Positions 12,111 to 19,115 of a stretch of DNA of 19,115 nucleotides are shown here, piece after piece. The stretch is from HXMU1420-2 sp040830545 (lineage in GTDB: Bacteria > Pseudomonadota > Alphaproteobacteria > Rhodobacterales > Rhodobacteraceae): contig JBFOMB010000169.1 of NCBI GenBank assembly GCA_040830545.1, positions 1 through 19,115 of the forward strand, read 5' to 3'. The notes under the pieces were generated by a model. That model saw only the letters and a list, made by a program, of their open reading frames with translations. It was not told the origin of the DNA and did no database searches. How positions within the stretch are numbered: position 1 is the first letter of the stretch; each line of letters opens with the position of its first letter. The position numbers were made by a program, and so were the translations under genes.

Positions 12111-12241
12111 GCGTCCTTCCCTTCGTGCAGGGGCGGGGGAGACGTTTGTCAAATACGTCACCACGCCTGACCTTCCTGCTGTATTCGGATCATACCGGCG
12201 GTGTACAGGTTGTGTACGGCCTGTGTACCGGAATCATACCT
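12111..12241 (-). promoter_or_regulatory. gltD-gltB spacer with three 11-bp-phased GTGTAC repeats
   Basis: On the plus strand, GTGTAC occurs at 12201-12206, 12212-12217 and 12223-12228, exactly 11 bases apart. The motif is GTACAC on the coding strand. The group is framed by ATCATACC at 12189-12196 and 12233-12240. The region starts right after the gltD stop and ends about 80 bases before the gltB start. An 11-bp period puts all copies on one DNA face, as for a cooperatively binding regulator. A chance short tandem repeat is also possible. The rest of the spacer holds the gltB ribosome binding site and nothing else I recognise. Confidence 0.4.
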
Positions 12242-13705
12242 CTATTCTGCGGCCACAGCCCCCGGCGCGGACAGGTCCCGCAGCACCGCCTGCGCACAGT
12301 CCCGACCATCCCGGATCGCCCACACCACCAGCGACGCGCCACGCACGATATCGCCCACGGCATAGACCCCCGGCAGCGCGGTTGCGCCCGATTCAAACTC
12401 GGCCCGGATCGTACCCCAACGGGTCACGGTCAGCTCTGGCTGATCCCACAGGGTCGGAAGCTCTTCGGGTTCAAAGCCCAGCGCCTTGACCACGATGTCC
12501 GCGTCCTCGGTATAGTCCGCGCCTTCGATCACCTCGGGGGACTGACGGCCACTGGCATCCGGGGCACCCAGCCGCATTTTCTGGACCCGCACACCGGTCA
12601 CACAGCCCGCGTCACCGCCTGCATCCGTCGCCTGCAGGTCGGATACAAACGCCTTGGGTGCGCTCAGCCATTCGAACACAACGCCTTCTTCCTCGGCGTT
12701 TGCAACCTCGCGCTGGGACCCCGGCATGTTGGCCCGGTCCCGGCGGTACAGGCATTTGACGCTGGACGCGCCCTGCCGGATTGCCGTGCGCACACAGTCC
12801 ATCGCTGTGTCGCCACCACCGATCACAACCACGCGCTTGCCCTCGGCGTTCAGCGTGCCGTCTTCGTATTCCGCGACGCTGTCACCAAACCCGACCCGGT
12901 TGGACGCCGTCAGGTAATCGATCGCCTTGATCACACCCGCCGCGCCGTTGCCCGGAATCTCCAGATCCCTTGATTTATAGACACCTGTGGCGATGATCAC
13001 CGCATCATGTTCCGCCCGGATCGTCGCGAAAATGTCCGCGTCCACGTCGCAATCCTGCACAAAGGTCACGCCGGATTTCTCCAACTGCTCGACCCGGCGC
13101 ATGACCACGTCTTTCTCCAGCTTGAAGCCGGGGATGCCATAGGTCAGCAACCCGCCCGCGCGGTCATAGCGGTCGTATACCGTGACCTGCACACCAGCCT
13201 GCCGCAGTACATCCGCCGCCGCCAACCCGCCGGGGCCTGCGCCAATGATGCCCACGGACTCAACCCGCTCATGATCAGGCACGATAGGCGCGACCCAGCC
13301 CTGCTCCCACGCTGTGTCGGTGATGTATTTCTCGACCGAACCAATGGTGACCGTGCCATGCCCGGACTGTTCGATCACGCAATTCCCTTCACACAGCCGG
13401 TCCTGCGGGCAAATCCGTCCACAGATTTCGGGGAAGGTGTTGGTCGCTTGACTGACCTGATAGGCCTCCTGCAACCGCCCCTCGGCGGTCAGGCGCAGCC
13501 AATCGGGGATATTGTTGTGCAGCGGGCAATGCGACTGGCAATAGGGCACGCCACACTGGCTGCAACGGCTCGCCTGCTCGGCGGCCTTCTCGGCCGCGTA
13601 CTCCGCATAAATCTCATCGAAATCCTGGCGCCGTAAATCGGCACCACGTTTTTCCGGCATGTCCCGATCAATCGAAACAAACTTCAACATCGGCTGTTTG
13701 GCCAT
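12242..13705 (-). CDS. gltD: Glutamate synthase (NADPH) small (beta) subunit GltD
   Basis: GltD passes electrons from NADPH through FAD and [4Fe-4S] clusters to GltB. The 487-residue protein starts with the cysteine-rich domain: C48-x2-C51-x4-C56-x3-C60-P, then C95-x3-C99-x5-C105-x3-C109, which ligate two [4Fe-4S] clusters. The FAD Rossmann motif is GIIGAGPGGLAAADVL (152-167), with the redox loop YDRAGGLLTYGIPGFKL after it. The NADPH motif is VVVIGGGDTAMDCV (292-305). The C-terminal FAD motif is GVYAVGDIVRGASLVVWAI. The ATG at 13705 is preceded by AAGGGACG. It is transcribed first, then gltB, with the 131-base repeat-bearing spacer between them. The opposite order, gltB then gltD, is usual in enterobacteria. 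Confidence 0.97.
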   Translation of the reverse strand: MAKQPMLKFVSIDRDMPEKRGADLRRQDFDEIYAEYAAEKAAEQASRCSQCGVPYCQSHCPLHNNIPDWLRLTAEGRLQEAYQVSQATNTFPEICGRICPQDRLCEGNCVIEQSGHGTVTIGSVEKYITDTAWEQGWVAPIVPDHERVESVGIIGAGPGGLAAADVLRQAGVQVTVYDRYDRAGGLLTYGIPGFKLEKDVVMRRVEQLEKSGVTFVQDCDVDADIFATIRAEHDAVIIATGVYKSRDLEIPGNGAAGVIKAIDYLTASNRVGFGDSVAEYEDGTLNAEGKRVVVIGGGDTAMDCVRTAIRQGASSVKCLYRRDRANMPGSQREVANAEEEGVVFEWLSAPKAFVSDLQATDAGGDAGCVTGVRVQKMRLGAPDASGRQSPEVIEGADYTEDADIVVKALGFEPEELPTLWDQPELTVTRWGTIRAEFESGATALPGVYAVGDIVRGASLVVWAIRDGRDCAQAVLRDLSAPGAVAAE

Positions 13706-13930
13706 GACGTCCCTTTGGCTGGCGTTGGAAATGTCCGTTTAGACGACGCCGCAGGGCAATAAAAGTCAAAAGCTATGACCTATTCGCAGAAAAGCACCTC
13801 TCCCGCTTCAAATTCTGGGTGAACACCGCTCAAAACTATGTCCGTACCGGACCTATTTAACATATTTCCCTTTTCCCGCGAACCCATGTACCTACGCGCA
13901 AGTCATTGTGATTAAGGTCAAAGACCCGTT
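13706..13930. promoter_or_regulatory. Divergent promoter region between gltD and uppP, with a palindrome
   Basis: This 225-base gap separates the two divergent starts and is AT-richer than the genes beside it. GTCCG at 13840-13844 pairs with CGGAC at 13848-13852 around TAC, a small operator-like palindrome 78 bases before uppP and 135 before gltD. A TTGACT on the minus strand (13764-13769) resembles a -35 box for gltD, but I find no -10 element at proper spacing. I see no small ORF worth calling. Confidence 0.4.
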
Positions 13931-14734
13931 ATGCCGCTTTATCTGCTTTTGTTCGTCGCCATCATCCAGGGCGTGACCGAATTCCTCCCGGTGTCGTCCT
14001 CTGGCCACCTCATCCTGTTGCCGGACCTGACCGGGGCGCAGGATCAGGGGCAGTTCATCGACGTTTCAGCCCATGTCGGCACACTGTTCGCGGTGGTCCT
14101 GTACTTCCGCAAGGATGTCGCTGCTGCGCTGATCGGCACCGGCCATTTGATTCGCGGTCGTCTGTCCACACCACAGGCGCAACTGGCTCTGGGCCTAGTC
14201 GTCGCAACCATACCGCTGGTGTTGTTCGGGGCCTTCCTGCATTTCACCGGGCTCAGCGACGCACTGCGGTCGGTCAAAACCATCGCCTGGACCATGCTGA
14301 TCTTTGGCCTTGTCCTGTACTGGGCCGACCAAAAGGGACCGGAGGTCAAGGACAGTCAGATATGGCCGATACGCGACGCGATCATCATGGGCCTCTGCCA
14401 GGCCATCGCGCTAATCCCCGGCACATCCCGGTCCGGCATCACCATCACCGGCGCACGTGCACTGGGCTACACCCGCGAAGGCGGCGCGCGATTGGCCATG
14501 TTGATGTCGATCCCGGCAATCCTGGCATCCGGCACTTTGCTGGCGCTGGATGTGGCATCAGAAGGGAATGTCGAGGCATTGACCGATGGTGTGATTGTCG
14601 CGGTGCTGGCCTTTGGTTCCGCGCTGCTGGCGCTCACCTTGATGATGCGCCTGCTCCGCTCCGTCAGTTTCACGCCTTACGTGATTTACCGGGTCATCCT
14701 TGGCGTGATCCTGTTGGTCTACGCCTACGGATAA
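13931..14734 (+). CDS. uppP: Undecaprenyl-diphosphatase UppP (BacA)
   Basis: UppP dephosphorylates undecaprenyl diphosphate so the lipid carrier can be reused for peptidoglycan and other envelope polymers; overproduction gives bacitracin resistance in other bacteria. The 267-residue integral membrane protein carries both family signatures. QGVTEFLPVSSSGH (13-26) has the Q/E-x3-E pair Gln13 and Glu17 and the catalytic-site serines. PGTSRSG (163-169) has Arg167. Some seven or more hydrophobic segments surround them, including FAVVLYF and AWTMLIFGLVLYW. The start at 13931 has only a weak AAGGTC upstream. It is divergent from gltD and ends four bases before the convergent NDUFA9-like gene. Confidence 0.95.
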   Translation: MPLYLLLFVAIIQGVTEFLPVSSSGHLILLPDLTGAQDQGQFIDVSAHVGTLFAVVLYFRKDVAAALIGTGHLIRGRLSTPQAQLALGLVVATIPLVLFGAFLHFTGLSDALRSVKTIAWTMLIFGLVLYWADQKGPEVKDSQIWPIRDAIIMGLCQAIALIPGTSRSGITITGARALGYTREGGARLAMLMSIPAILASGTLLALDVASEGNVEALTDGVIVAVLAFGSALLALTLMMRLLRSVSFTPYVIYRVILGVILLVYAYG

Positions 14735-14738
14735 ACCG

Positions 14739-15722
14739 TCAGGGCCGCATGTTTGTCGCCGATTCCTTGATCGCGTCGTACTGCCCAGTGGGCCGGAACC
14801 GCCACAAATAGTCCGGCAGCACCGCCTCCAAAGTCACCGGCTCGATCCCCAGATCAGCAAAACTATTGGCCCCTTCGGACACCACATTGTCCTTCGCCAG
14901 GCTCTTCACCTGATCCCGAGTCAGCATGGAGTTCCGCACCAGACCAAAGCTGACCGCCTGCATCATGTCGAACCCGAACGCCGTGATCCGTGCCATCCAG
15001 AACGGCATGTCGAACACCACACGCGTGCGTCGGCATTCTTCCAGCATCATGTCCATCAGCGCGCGGAAACTGTGCACATCCGGTCCGCCCAGTTCATAGA
15101 CACCCGGCGCCGCGTGCCCCAACAACGCTTGTTCCGCCGCCTGTGCAACATCATCCACCCAAACCGGTTGAAACAGTGTGCTGCCTCCGGCAATCGGCAG
15201 GACCGGCCCCATACGCGTCATCTGACCAAAGCGGTTGAAGAACGAATCTTCCGTCCCGAAAATGATCGAGGGCCGCAGGATCACCGCATTCGGCATATGC
15301 TCCAGCACTGCCGCCTCGCCCTGCGCCTTGCTCTGCTGATATGCGCTGTCAGACTCCGCATCAGCCCCAATCGCCGACAGATGCACCATCTGCCCAACAC
15401 CCTCTGCCGCCGCCAGACGCGCGATCCGCTCGGGTCCTTCGCCCTGCACCGCGTCAAAGGTGTTCTGCCCGTTTTCGGCCAGCACACCAACGCAGTTCAC
15501 AACCGCATCCGCGCCCTGCATCGCCGCTGCAACAGACACGTCATCGCGAATGTTGCACTGCACCGGTTCGACCTGACCAACCACGCCATACGGTTTGACA
15601 AACAGCGCCTCATTGGGCCGACGCACCGCCACACGCACCCGCCAGCCCTGCGCGGCCATTCTGCGAGCGATGTAGCGCCCGACAAAACCGGACCCACCGT
15701 AGATCGTGACGAGCTTGGACAT
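14739..15722 (-). CDS. Complex I NDUFA9 subunit family protein (atypical SDR, NAD(P)-binding)
   Basis: The 327-residue protein begins with VTIYGGSGFVGRYIARRM (5-22), a Rossmann GxxGxxG-type nucleotide-binding motif. A YxxxK pair follows at Tyr128-Lys132 (SAYQQSKAQGEAAVL), plus NAVILRPSIIFG and FQPVWVDDVAQA, typical of extended/atypical short-chain dehydrogenases. The pattern matches bacterial relatives of the mitochondrial complex I accessory subunit NDUFA9. In alphaproteobacteria such proteins are proposed to help complex I assembly or quinone/lipid binding, which is family inference rather than visible here. The start ATG at 15722 has a strong GAGAGGAG (15730-15737). It converges on uppP with only four bases between the stops and no hairpin, so the two transcripts probably overlap at their ends. 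Confidence 0.85.
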   Translation of the reverse strand: MSKLVTIYGGSGFVGRYIARRMAAQGWRVRVAVRRPNEALFVKPYGVVGQVEPVQCNIRDDVSVAAAMQGADAVVNCVGVLAENGQNTFDAVQGEGPERIARLAAAEGVGQMVHLSAIGADAESDSAYQQSKAQGEAAVLEHMPNAVILRPSIIFGTEDSFFNRFGQMTRMGPVLPIAGGSTLFQPVWVDDVAQAAEQALLGHAAPGVYELGGPDVHSFRALMDMMLEECRRTRVVFDMPFWMARITAFGFDMMQAVSFGLVRNSMLTRDQVKSLAKDNVVSEGANSFADLGIEPVTLEAVLPDYLWRFRPTGQYDAIKESATNMRP

Positions 15723-15866
15723 TGCTGGGCTCCTCTCTGAGTATCAGGCTTCGGTCTAATGCCGCACGCCCCCCCAAACAAGCCGCAAATCAGCGCAGTT
15801 TGGAAGGGTTTGCGCGGGATATTTAAAGAAGCTGAAAAAACTGTTCCAAATCCCCCAAGAATCCGT

Positions 15867-15895
15867 TTGACACCCCCCAATGCTCCGCGTAAATG
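15867..15895 (+). promoter_or_regulatory. Sigma-70-type promoter of tRNA-Leu
   Basis: A perfect -35 hexamer, TTGACA (15867-15872), is followed by a 17-base spacer and TAAATG (15890-15895), a fair -10 element. Transcription would begin near 15902, about eleven bases before the tRNA. It is the best promoter match I see in the window. Confidence 0.75.
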
Positions 15896-15912
15896 CACGG
15901 CTCACGACACCT

Positions 15913-15999
15913 GCCCAGGTGGCGGAATTGGTAGACGCGCTAGCTTCAGGTGCTAGTGTCCGTATGGACGTGGAGGTTCGAGTCCTCTCCTGGGCACCA
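15913..15999 (+). tRNA. tRNA-Leu (anticodon CAG)
   Basis: This is an 87-base tRNA with acceptor stem GCCCAGG (15913-15919) pairing with CCTGGGC (15989-15995), then A73 and an encoded CCA (15997-15999). The D-arm contains GGAATTGGTAGAC. The anticodon stem is CTAGC/GCTAG around the loop TTCAGGT, so the anticodon is CAG (15947-15949), which reads CUG leucine codons. The long variable arm (GTCC/GGAC) is typical of the type II leucine tRNA, and GTTCGAG is present in the T-loop. All arms are intact. Confidence 0.97.
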
Positions 16000-16216
16000 A
16001 ATTTCCGAAAATTGAACAGTACTGCGGCCCGGCTTGGGCCTGGGCTTGTGCAACGGCGGTGTCGGCGAGTGCAAAGCTGCGAAAAGCAAACGGAAAAAGG
16101 CGATCTGCCCAAACGCGATGTCTTCGCTGGTCACCCTGACACTGACAAACGTGCCGTCATCAGCAAGCCAGCCGGAAGCACCGGACCGACACACCAGAAC
16201 GGGCTGTCTCGGTCGT
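16000..16216. other. Gap between tRNA-Leu and the ABC operon, no convincing gene
   Basis: I see only weak hairpins: AATTT/AAATT at 16000-16013 and GGCCC/GGGCC at 16026-16040. Neither has a T-run, so the tRNA terminator is unclear. A minus-strand frame is open from about 16248 across this gap, but it runs antisense through the tRNA, so I do not call it. The gap could hold the remnant of an older gene or integration event. Confidence 0.5.
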
Positions 16217-17011
16217 TCACTCGTGGGTATCTTGTTTGGCCAAAGCATCGCGCAATGCGTCTCCGGCCAAGTTGATCGCCAAGACACAGATCACCACGGC
16301 CAGCCCGGGCCAGAACATCTGTAACGGTGTTGAGCGCAAGTGTACGCGAGCGTCCAGCAGCATGGATCCCCATTCGGGGTTCGGGGGTTGCACACCAAAG
16401 CCCAGAAAACCAAGCGCCGAAATGCCAAGAATTGCCCGGGCAAACATGCCAGTCCAGACAACTGTGAGGGACGGGATCAGGGACGGTAGATAGTGCCATC
16501 GTGCAATGGACCATCCGGGCAGACCGGCCAAACGGGCCTGCACCACGTAACCCCGGCTGCGCACAGACAATCCGATACCGCGCGCAACGCGGGCATACCG
16601 CATCCAGCCCGTCACGCTGAGGGCGAAAATCAGGCTCCATGTGCCGGCGCCCATCAGCCCTGCAATCACGATGGCAGCGACAAGTTCCGGAAACGCCAGA
16701 AACGTATCTGTTGTCCGCATGACGATCCAGTCGGCGAACCTGCCTCCGAGCGTGGCGGCAAGCCCGATAGCAGTTCCAATCACAAGGCTGATGATCGAAA
16801 TCAAAAACGCCAGCCCAAGCGACCAGCGCGCGCCGTACAGAAGCCGAGACAACGTATCCCGTCCGAATGCATCAGTTCCCAGCAAATACTCGCAACCGGG
16901 AGCCGACAGGCGCTTCGGGATGTTGATTGCCGTCGGATCGTAAGGCGCAAAAACCGGTCCAAGACCAGCAAGCAAGACAAAGGCAACAACCAGCACCAGG
17001 ACGCTACGCAT
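16217..17011 (-). CDS. ABC transporter permease, DppC/NikC-like
   Basis: This 264-residue inner-membrane permease of the peptide/nickel importer family starts with a membrane helix (VLVLVVAFVLLAGLGPVFAPYDP, 4-26). It then has the family hallmark LLGTDAFGRDTLSRLLYGARWSL, in which the GTDxxGRD motif is diagnostic of DppC-type proteins. The cytoplasmic coupling loop (VQARLAGLPGWSIARWHYLPSLIPSL) occupies the place of the EAA motif. It reads QAR-x2-G where many members have EAARALG, so it is recognisable but diverged. Length is near NikC (about 277). The start ATG at 17011 overlaps the end of the upstream permease by eight bases, so it is co-translated. It pairs with the DppB-like permease to form the transmembrane channel. 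It is the last gene of the operon, whose substrate is unknown. Confidence 0.9.
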   Translation of the reverse strand: MRSVLVLVVAFVLLAGLGPVFAPYDPTAINIPKRLSAPGCEYLLGTDAFGRDTLSRLLYGARWSLGLAFLISIISLVIGTAIGLAATLGGRFADWIVMRTTDTFLAFPELVAAIVIAGLMGAGTWSLIFALSVTGWMRYARVARGIGLSVRSRGYVVQARLAGLPGWSIARWHYLPSLIPSLTVVWTGMFARAILGISALGFLGFGVQPPNPEWGSMLLDARVHLRSTPLQMFWPGLAVVICVLAINLAGDALRDALAKQDTHE

Positions 17012-17942
17012 TGCTCTCTCCGATCCGGGGATCGAGGACGCGATAGATCATGTCGATTGCCAGGTTCACCGTCACGAAAACCAGTGCCGTCAAAACCACA
17101 ACCGCCTGCACGTGGGCAAAATCCCTTGCCATGATCGCCTGAACCAGAAATGTGCCGAGGCCGGGTCTGCCAAAGATCACCTCGACCAGGACAAGCCCCT
17201 CAAGCAGGAAAGCCAGTTCCAGCCCGAACACGGTGATGACGGGTATGGCCGCATGAGGAGCGATGTGATCCCGACTCAAGGCCCGCTGTGAAACGCCCCG
17301 ACGCCGGAACGCCGGAAGAAACGGCTGCCCGCGCGCCTCCAGAATTCCCGAGCGAATGATCCTTGTCAAAGACGCTGCCACACCCAGGCCCAAGGTCAGC
17401 GCAGGCAGGATCGCGTGAGCAGGCGTGCTGGCCCCCAGGGCGGGAAGCCAGGCCAGTTTGACCGAAAAGACCAGAATCAGGATCAGACCGAGCCAATAGG
17501 CCGGGATGGCGTTCCCCAGGGACGCGATGCCCACAGCAACCCGATCCAGAACGCCACCAGGTTTTTTTGTTGCCACCAGGGCCAGCGGAACGGAGACACA
17601 AAGTCCAATGGCAAGCGCCGCAAATGCCAACGGGAAGGTATAGCTGATCGCAGTGAATAGATCAGGCCAGACCGGGCGACCTGTGACAGCCGAAAACCCG
17701 AAATCCAGTGTCACCAACGGACCAAGCCACGCCCAGAAAGCCCGCCAGAATGATCTGTTTAGGCCAACTTCTTCGCGGACCTGATCAATTACGTCGTCGG
17801 TCAGAAGCGCGTCAAATCGGGCCATGGCAATGGCCTGTGCCGGGTCGCCGGGAGCATTCCAAAGCAGGGCGAAGGTCAGGATCGCGGTGCCGGACAGCAC
17901 AACCAGCGCACGCAGCAACAGGGCACCAAAGGCTTTGATCAT
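17004..17942 (-). CDS. ABC transporter permease, DppB/NikB-like
   Basis: The 312-residue permease starts with the typical first helix (LLLRALVVLSGTAILTFALLWNAPGDPA), including the PGDPA motif found early in DppB-type proteins. The long periplasmic loop follows, with DQVREEVGLNRSFWRAFWAWLGPLVTLDFGFS. The coupling loop FRRRGVSQRALSRDHIAPHAAIPVITVFG has the conserved Gly and Pro but lacks the usual ARAKG run. VEVIFGRPGLGTFLVQAI near the C-terminus is strongly conserved in the family. The start ATG at 17942 overlaps the preceding ATPase stop in ATGA, so translation is coupled. Length matches NikB/DppB. It and the next gene form the heterodimeric channel of one importer. Confidence 0.92.
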   Translation of the reverse strand: MIKAFGALLLRALVVLSGTAILTFALLWNAPGDPAQAIAMARFDALLTDDVIDQVREEVGLNRSFWRAFWAWLGPLVTLDFGFSAVTGRPVWPDLFTAISYTFPLAFAALAIGLCVSVPLALVATKKPGGVLDRVAVGIASLGNAIPAYWLGLILILVFSVKLAWLPALGASTPAHAILPALTLGLGVAASLTRIIRSGILEARGQPFLPAFRRRGVSQRALSRDHIAPHAAIPVITVFGLELAFLLEGLVLVEVIFGRPGLGTFLVQAIMARDFAHVQAVVVLTALVFVTVNLAIDMIYRVLDPRIGESNA

Positions 17943-18664
17943 GCGATGACCTCAAGCGCGCCCAGGGCAATTGCGGCATCCCGCAGAGCGCGACAATACT
18001 CCGTTTTGGGATTTAGAACAAAGGTTCTGGGGTCTGCGATCTGTTCGATCCGCCCGGCCCGGAGCACCGCAACCTGATCTGCATGGGCCACGGCAAATCC
18101 AAGGTCGTGCGTGACGATCAGCGCGGCAAACCCTTCTTCTGCCTGCAGATCCGAAATCAACCGAGCCGTATGTTTCTGGGTCACAGCGTCGAGGGCCGAA
18201 AGTGGTTCGTCAAACAACACCAGGGGCGGCGCCGCGATCAAGGCACGCAGAATACCAGCACGCTGCGCCTGTCCTATCGAAACCTGTTCCGGACGACGCT
18301 CCAACAGATCAAGCGGTAACTCCAGCCCGGCGCAAAGCCGTTCCAACCGTCCGGGTGCCAGTGTGACACGCTGCGCAACAATCGGTTCCATGATTGAACG
18401 ACGAAGGCTAAGCACCGGATTGAAGGCCGCACGAGGTTCTTGCATGACCAAGGCCGGGCGCACGTCGCGGGTCGGCGCGCCATTCCAATTTACTTCGCCA
18501 GAGGCCGGTTTCAGAAGACCCAGAATGGCGGAAATCAAGGTTGATTTGCCTGCACCGCTTTCACCCACAATGGCGAGGGTTCGGCCAGCTGGCAGCGTCA
18601 GCGAAACATCCAAAAGCGTCACCCGACTGCCACGCTTCACAACAAGGTTGCGCACCGTCAGCAA
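17939..18664 (-). CDS. ABC transporter ATP-binding protein, DppF/NikE-like, with altered signature motif
   Basis: This 241-residue ATPase powers the neighbouring permeases. Walker A is GESGAGKST (34-42), the Q-loop Gln75 is in MQEPRAAFNP, Walker B is LVLFDEP (148-154, Glu153 catalytic) and the switch His186 is in VTHD. The ABC signature reads VSIGQAQR (128-135) instead of LSGGQ, with Ile130 replacing the first Gly. It is short: the C-terminal oligopeptide-type extension of DppF (about 330 residues) is missing, which agrees better with NikE-type proteins. The start appears to be a TTG at 18664 that overlaps the end of the previous ATPase by seven bases; a GTG at 18655 is an alternative. Substrate cannot be read; metal chelates or small peptides fit the family. 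Confidence 0.88.
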   Translation of the reverse strand: MLTVRNLVVKRGSRVTLLDVSLTLPAGRTLAIVGESGAGKSTLISAILGLLKPASGEVNWNGAPTRDVRPALVMQEPRAAFNPVLSLRRSIMEPIVAQRVTLAPGRLERLCAGLELPLDLLERRPEQVSIGQAQRAGILRALIAAPPLVLFDEPLSALDAVTQKHTARLISDLQAEEGFAALIVTHDLGFAVAHADQVAVLRAGRIEQIADPRTFVLNPKTEYCRALRDAAIALGALEVIA

Positions 18665-19115
18665 GGCAACGCCATCCAGTTGCGATGTGCGGCCAGTGTC
18701 TTTGCCGCAGGTGTGTTCGGTCGGTTGAGGATGTCTGTGGTCGGTCCCTGCTCGACCAGGCGCCCGGCGTCCATCAGTATCAGGTGATCGACATGCTGTG
18801 CTGCAAGCCCCAGGTCATGGGTGACCAGGATCATTGCTGTATCTCTGCCGTCCAGAAAGGCCCTCAGCAGATCCATCGTCGCGGCAGCAACCACAGGATC
18901 CAGTGCCGACGTCGGTTCATCCAAAACAATCAGATCCGGCGAACCAATCAACGCCATTGCGATCACGAAACGCTGCTGCATTCCGCGGCTCCAGCCCCAG
19001 GGACGTTTGCGCACATCACCACCTTCGATTCTGAGCGCCCGAAACAACCCGGATTGATCAGTTTGTCCTGCACGCAGCCCCAGCGCCACTTCGGCCTCGC
19101 GCCAATGAAACGCCA
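18658..19115 (-). CDS. ABC transporter ATP-binding protein, DppD/NikD-like (N-terminus beyond window)
   Basis: The frame is open through the window edge, so only about 152 C-terminal residues are seen and Walker A lies outside. The visible part has the signature region as GWSRGMQQRFVIAMAL, where SRGMQ replaces the usual SGGMQ, then Walker B LIVLDEPTSALDP, the D-loop and the switch histidine in LVTHDLGLAAQHVD. The C-terminus (NTPAAKTLAAH) is like that of NikD-type ATPases. This is the first gene of the operon seen here. It precedes the DppF-like ATPase with a seven-base overlap and is in a different frame, so the two are not one fused ORF. A GTG at 19087-19089 is not a credible start because it falls well inside the domain. 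Confidence 0.85.
   Translation of the reverse strand, partial: AFHWREAEVALGLRAGQTDQSGLFRALRIEGGDVRKRPWGWSRGMQQRFVIAMALIGSPDLIVLDEPTSALDPVVAAATMDLLRAFLDGRDTAMILVTHDLGLAAQHVDHLILMDAGRLVEQGPTTDILNRPNTPAAKTLAAHRNWMALPC

Noticed and set aside
13764..13769. TTGACT as -35 box for gltD
   Set aside because: The best -10-like hexamer, TCTAAA, is 20 bases away, too far for a standard promoter, so only the region is annotated.
15880..16275. Plus-strand open frame containing QVAELVDALASGA and VRVLSWAP
   Set aside because: This is the well-known false protein produced by translating through a leucine tRNA gene; the tRNA itself is intact.
15946..16287. Minus-strand open frame ending in CPGEDSNLHVHT
   Set aside because: It runs antisense through tRNA-Leu, and GEDSNLH is the known artefact of translating the reverse strand. 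The part in the gap has no recognisable domain, although a decayed gene cannot be excluded.

Overview
The window looks like chromosome from a GC-rich alphaproteobacterium, most likely Rhodobacteraceae (Roseobacter group). I infer this from the protein style, the order gltD then gltB, the pairing of uppP with an NDUFA9-like reductase gene, and the YtoQ-family gene. I had no database search, so the family assignment is inference. Nearly everything is ordinary housekeeping or accessory metabolism. I found no CRISPR array, insertion sequence, phage module, toxin-antitoxin pair or rRNA, and no clearly new multi-gene system.

Layout. Positions 1-128 are an abnormal G-run-rich edge, probably low-quality contig-end sequence, leading into the end of an unrecognised gene (to 305). 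A plus-strand block follows: a YtoQ-family protein, an EamA-type exporter, and a translationally coupled msrB-msrA pair that repairs oxidised methionine in both stereoisomers. A 9-bp stem hairpin at 2836-2858 closes this block against a minus-strand cluster. Read in its own direction, that cluster runs mtgA (peptidoglycan transglycosylase), a glutathione S-transferase, queG (last step of queuosine synthesis) and an orphan hydantoinase A-like gene. Upstream on the same strand are gltD (13705-12242) and gltB (12110-7575), the two subunits of NADPH-glutamate synthase. They assimilate ammonia together with glutamine synthetase, and hairpins at 7517-7565 separate them from mtgA.

uppP (undecaprenyl-diphosphatase) is divergent from gltD and nearly abuts the convergent NDUFA9-like gene. 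With mtgA it gives the window two peptidoglycan-related genes. After that gene come a well-formed tRNA-Leu(CAG) with a strong consensus promoter, a 217-base gap with no convincing gene, and part of a dipeptide/nickel-type ABC importer operon on the minus strand: two ATPases (the first cut by the window end), then two permeases, all overlapping. Its substrate-binding protein is not in the window.

Best leads. (1) The gltD-gltB spacer holds three GTGTAC hexamers exactly 11 bp apart, framed by two ATCATACC copies, and shares the 8-mer GTACCGGA with a palindrome upstream of gltD. This could be an unstudied regulatory arrangement. (2) Both ATPases of the ABC importer have altered signature motifs (SIGQ and SRGMQ instead of SGGQ-like). 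(3) That importer lies just beyond a tRNA gene and may be an acquired segment.
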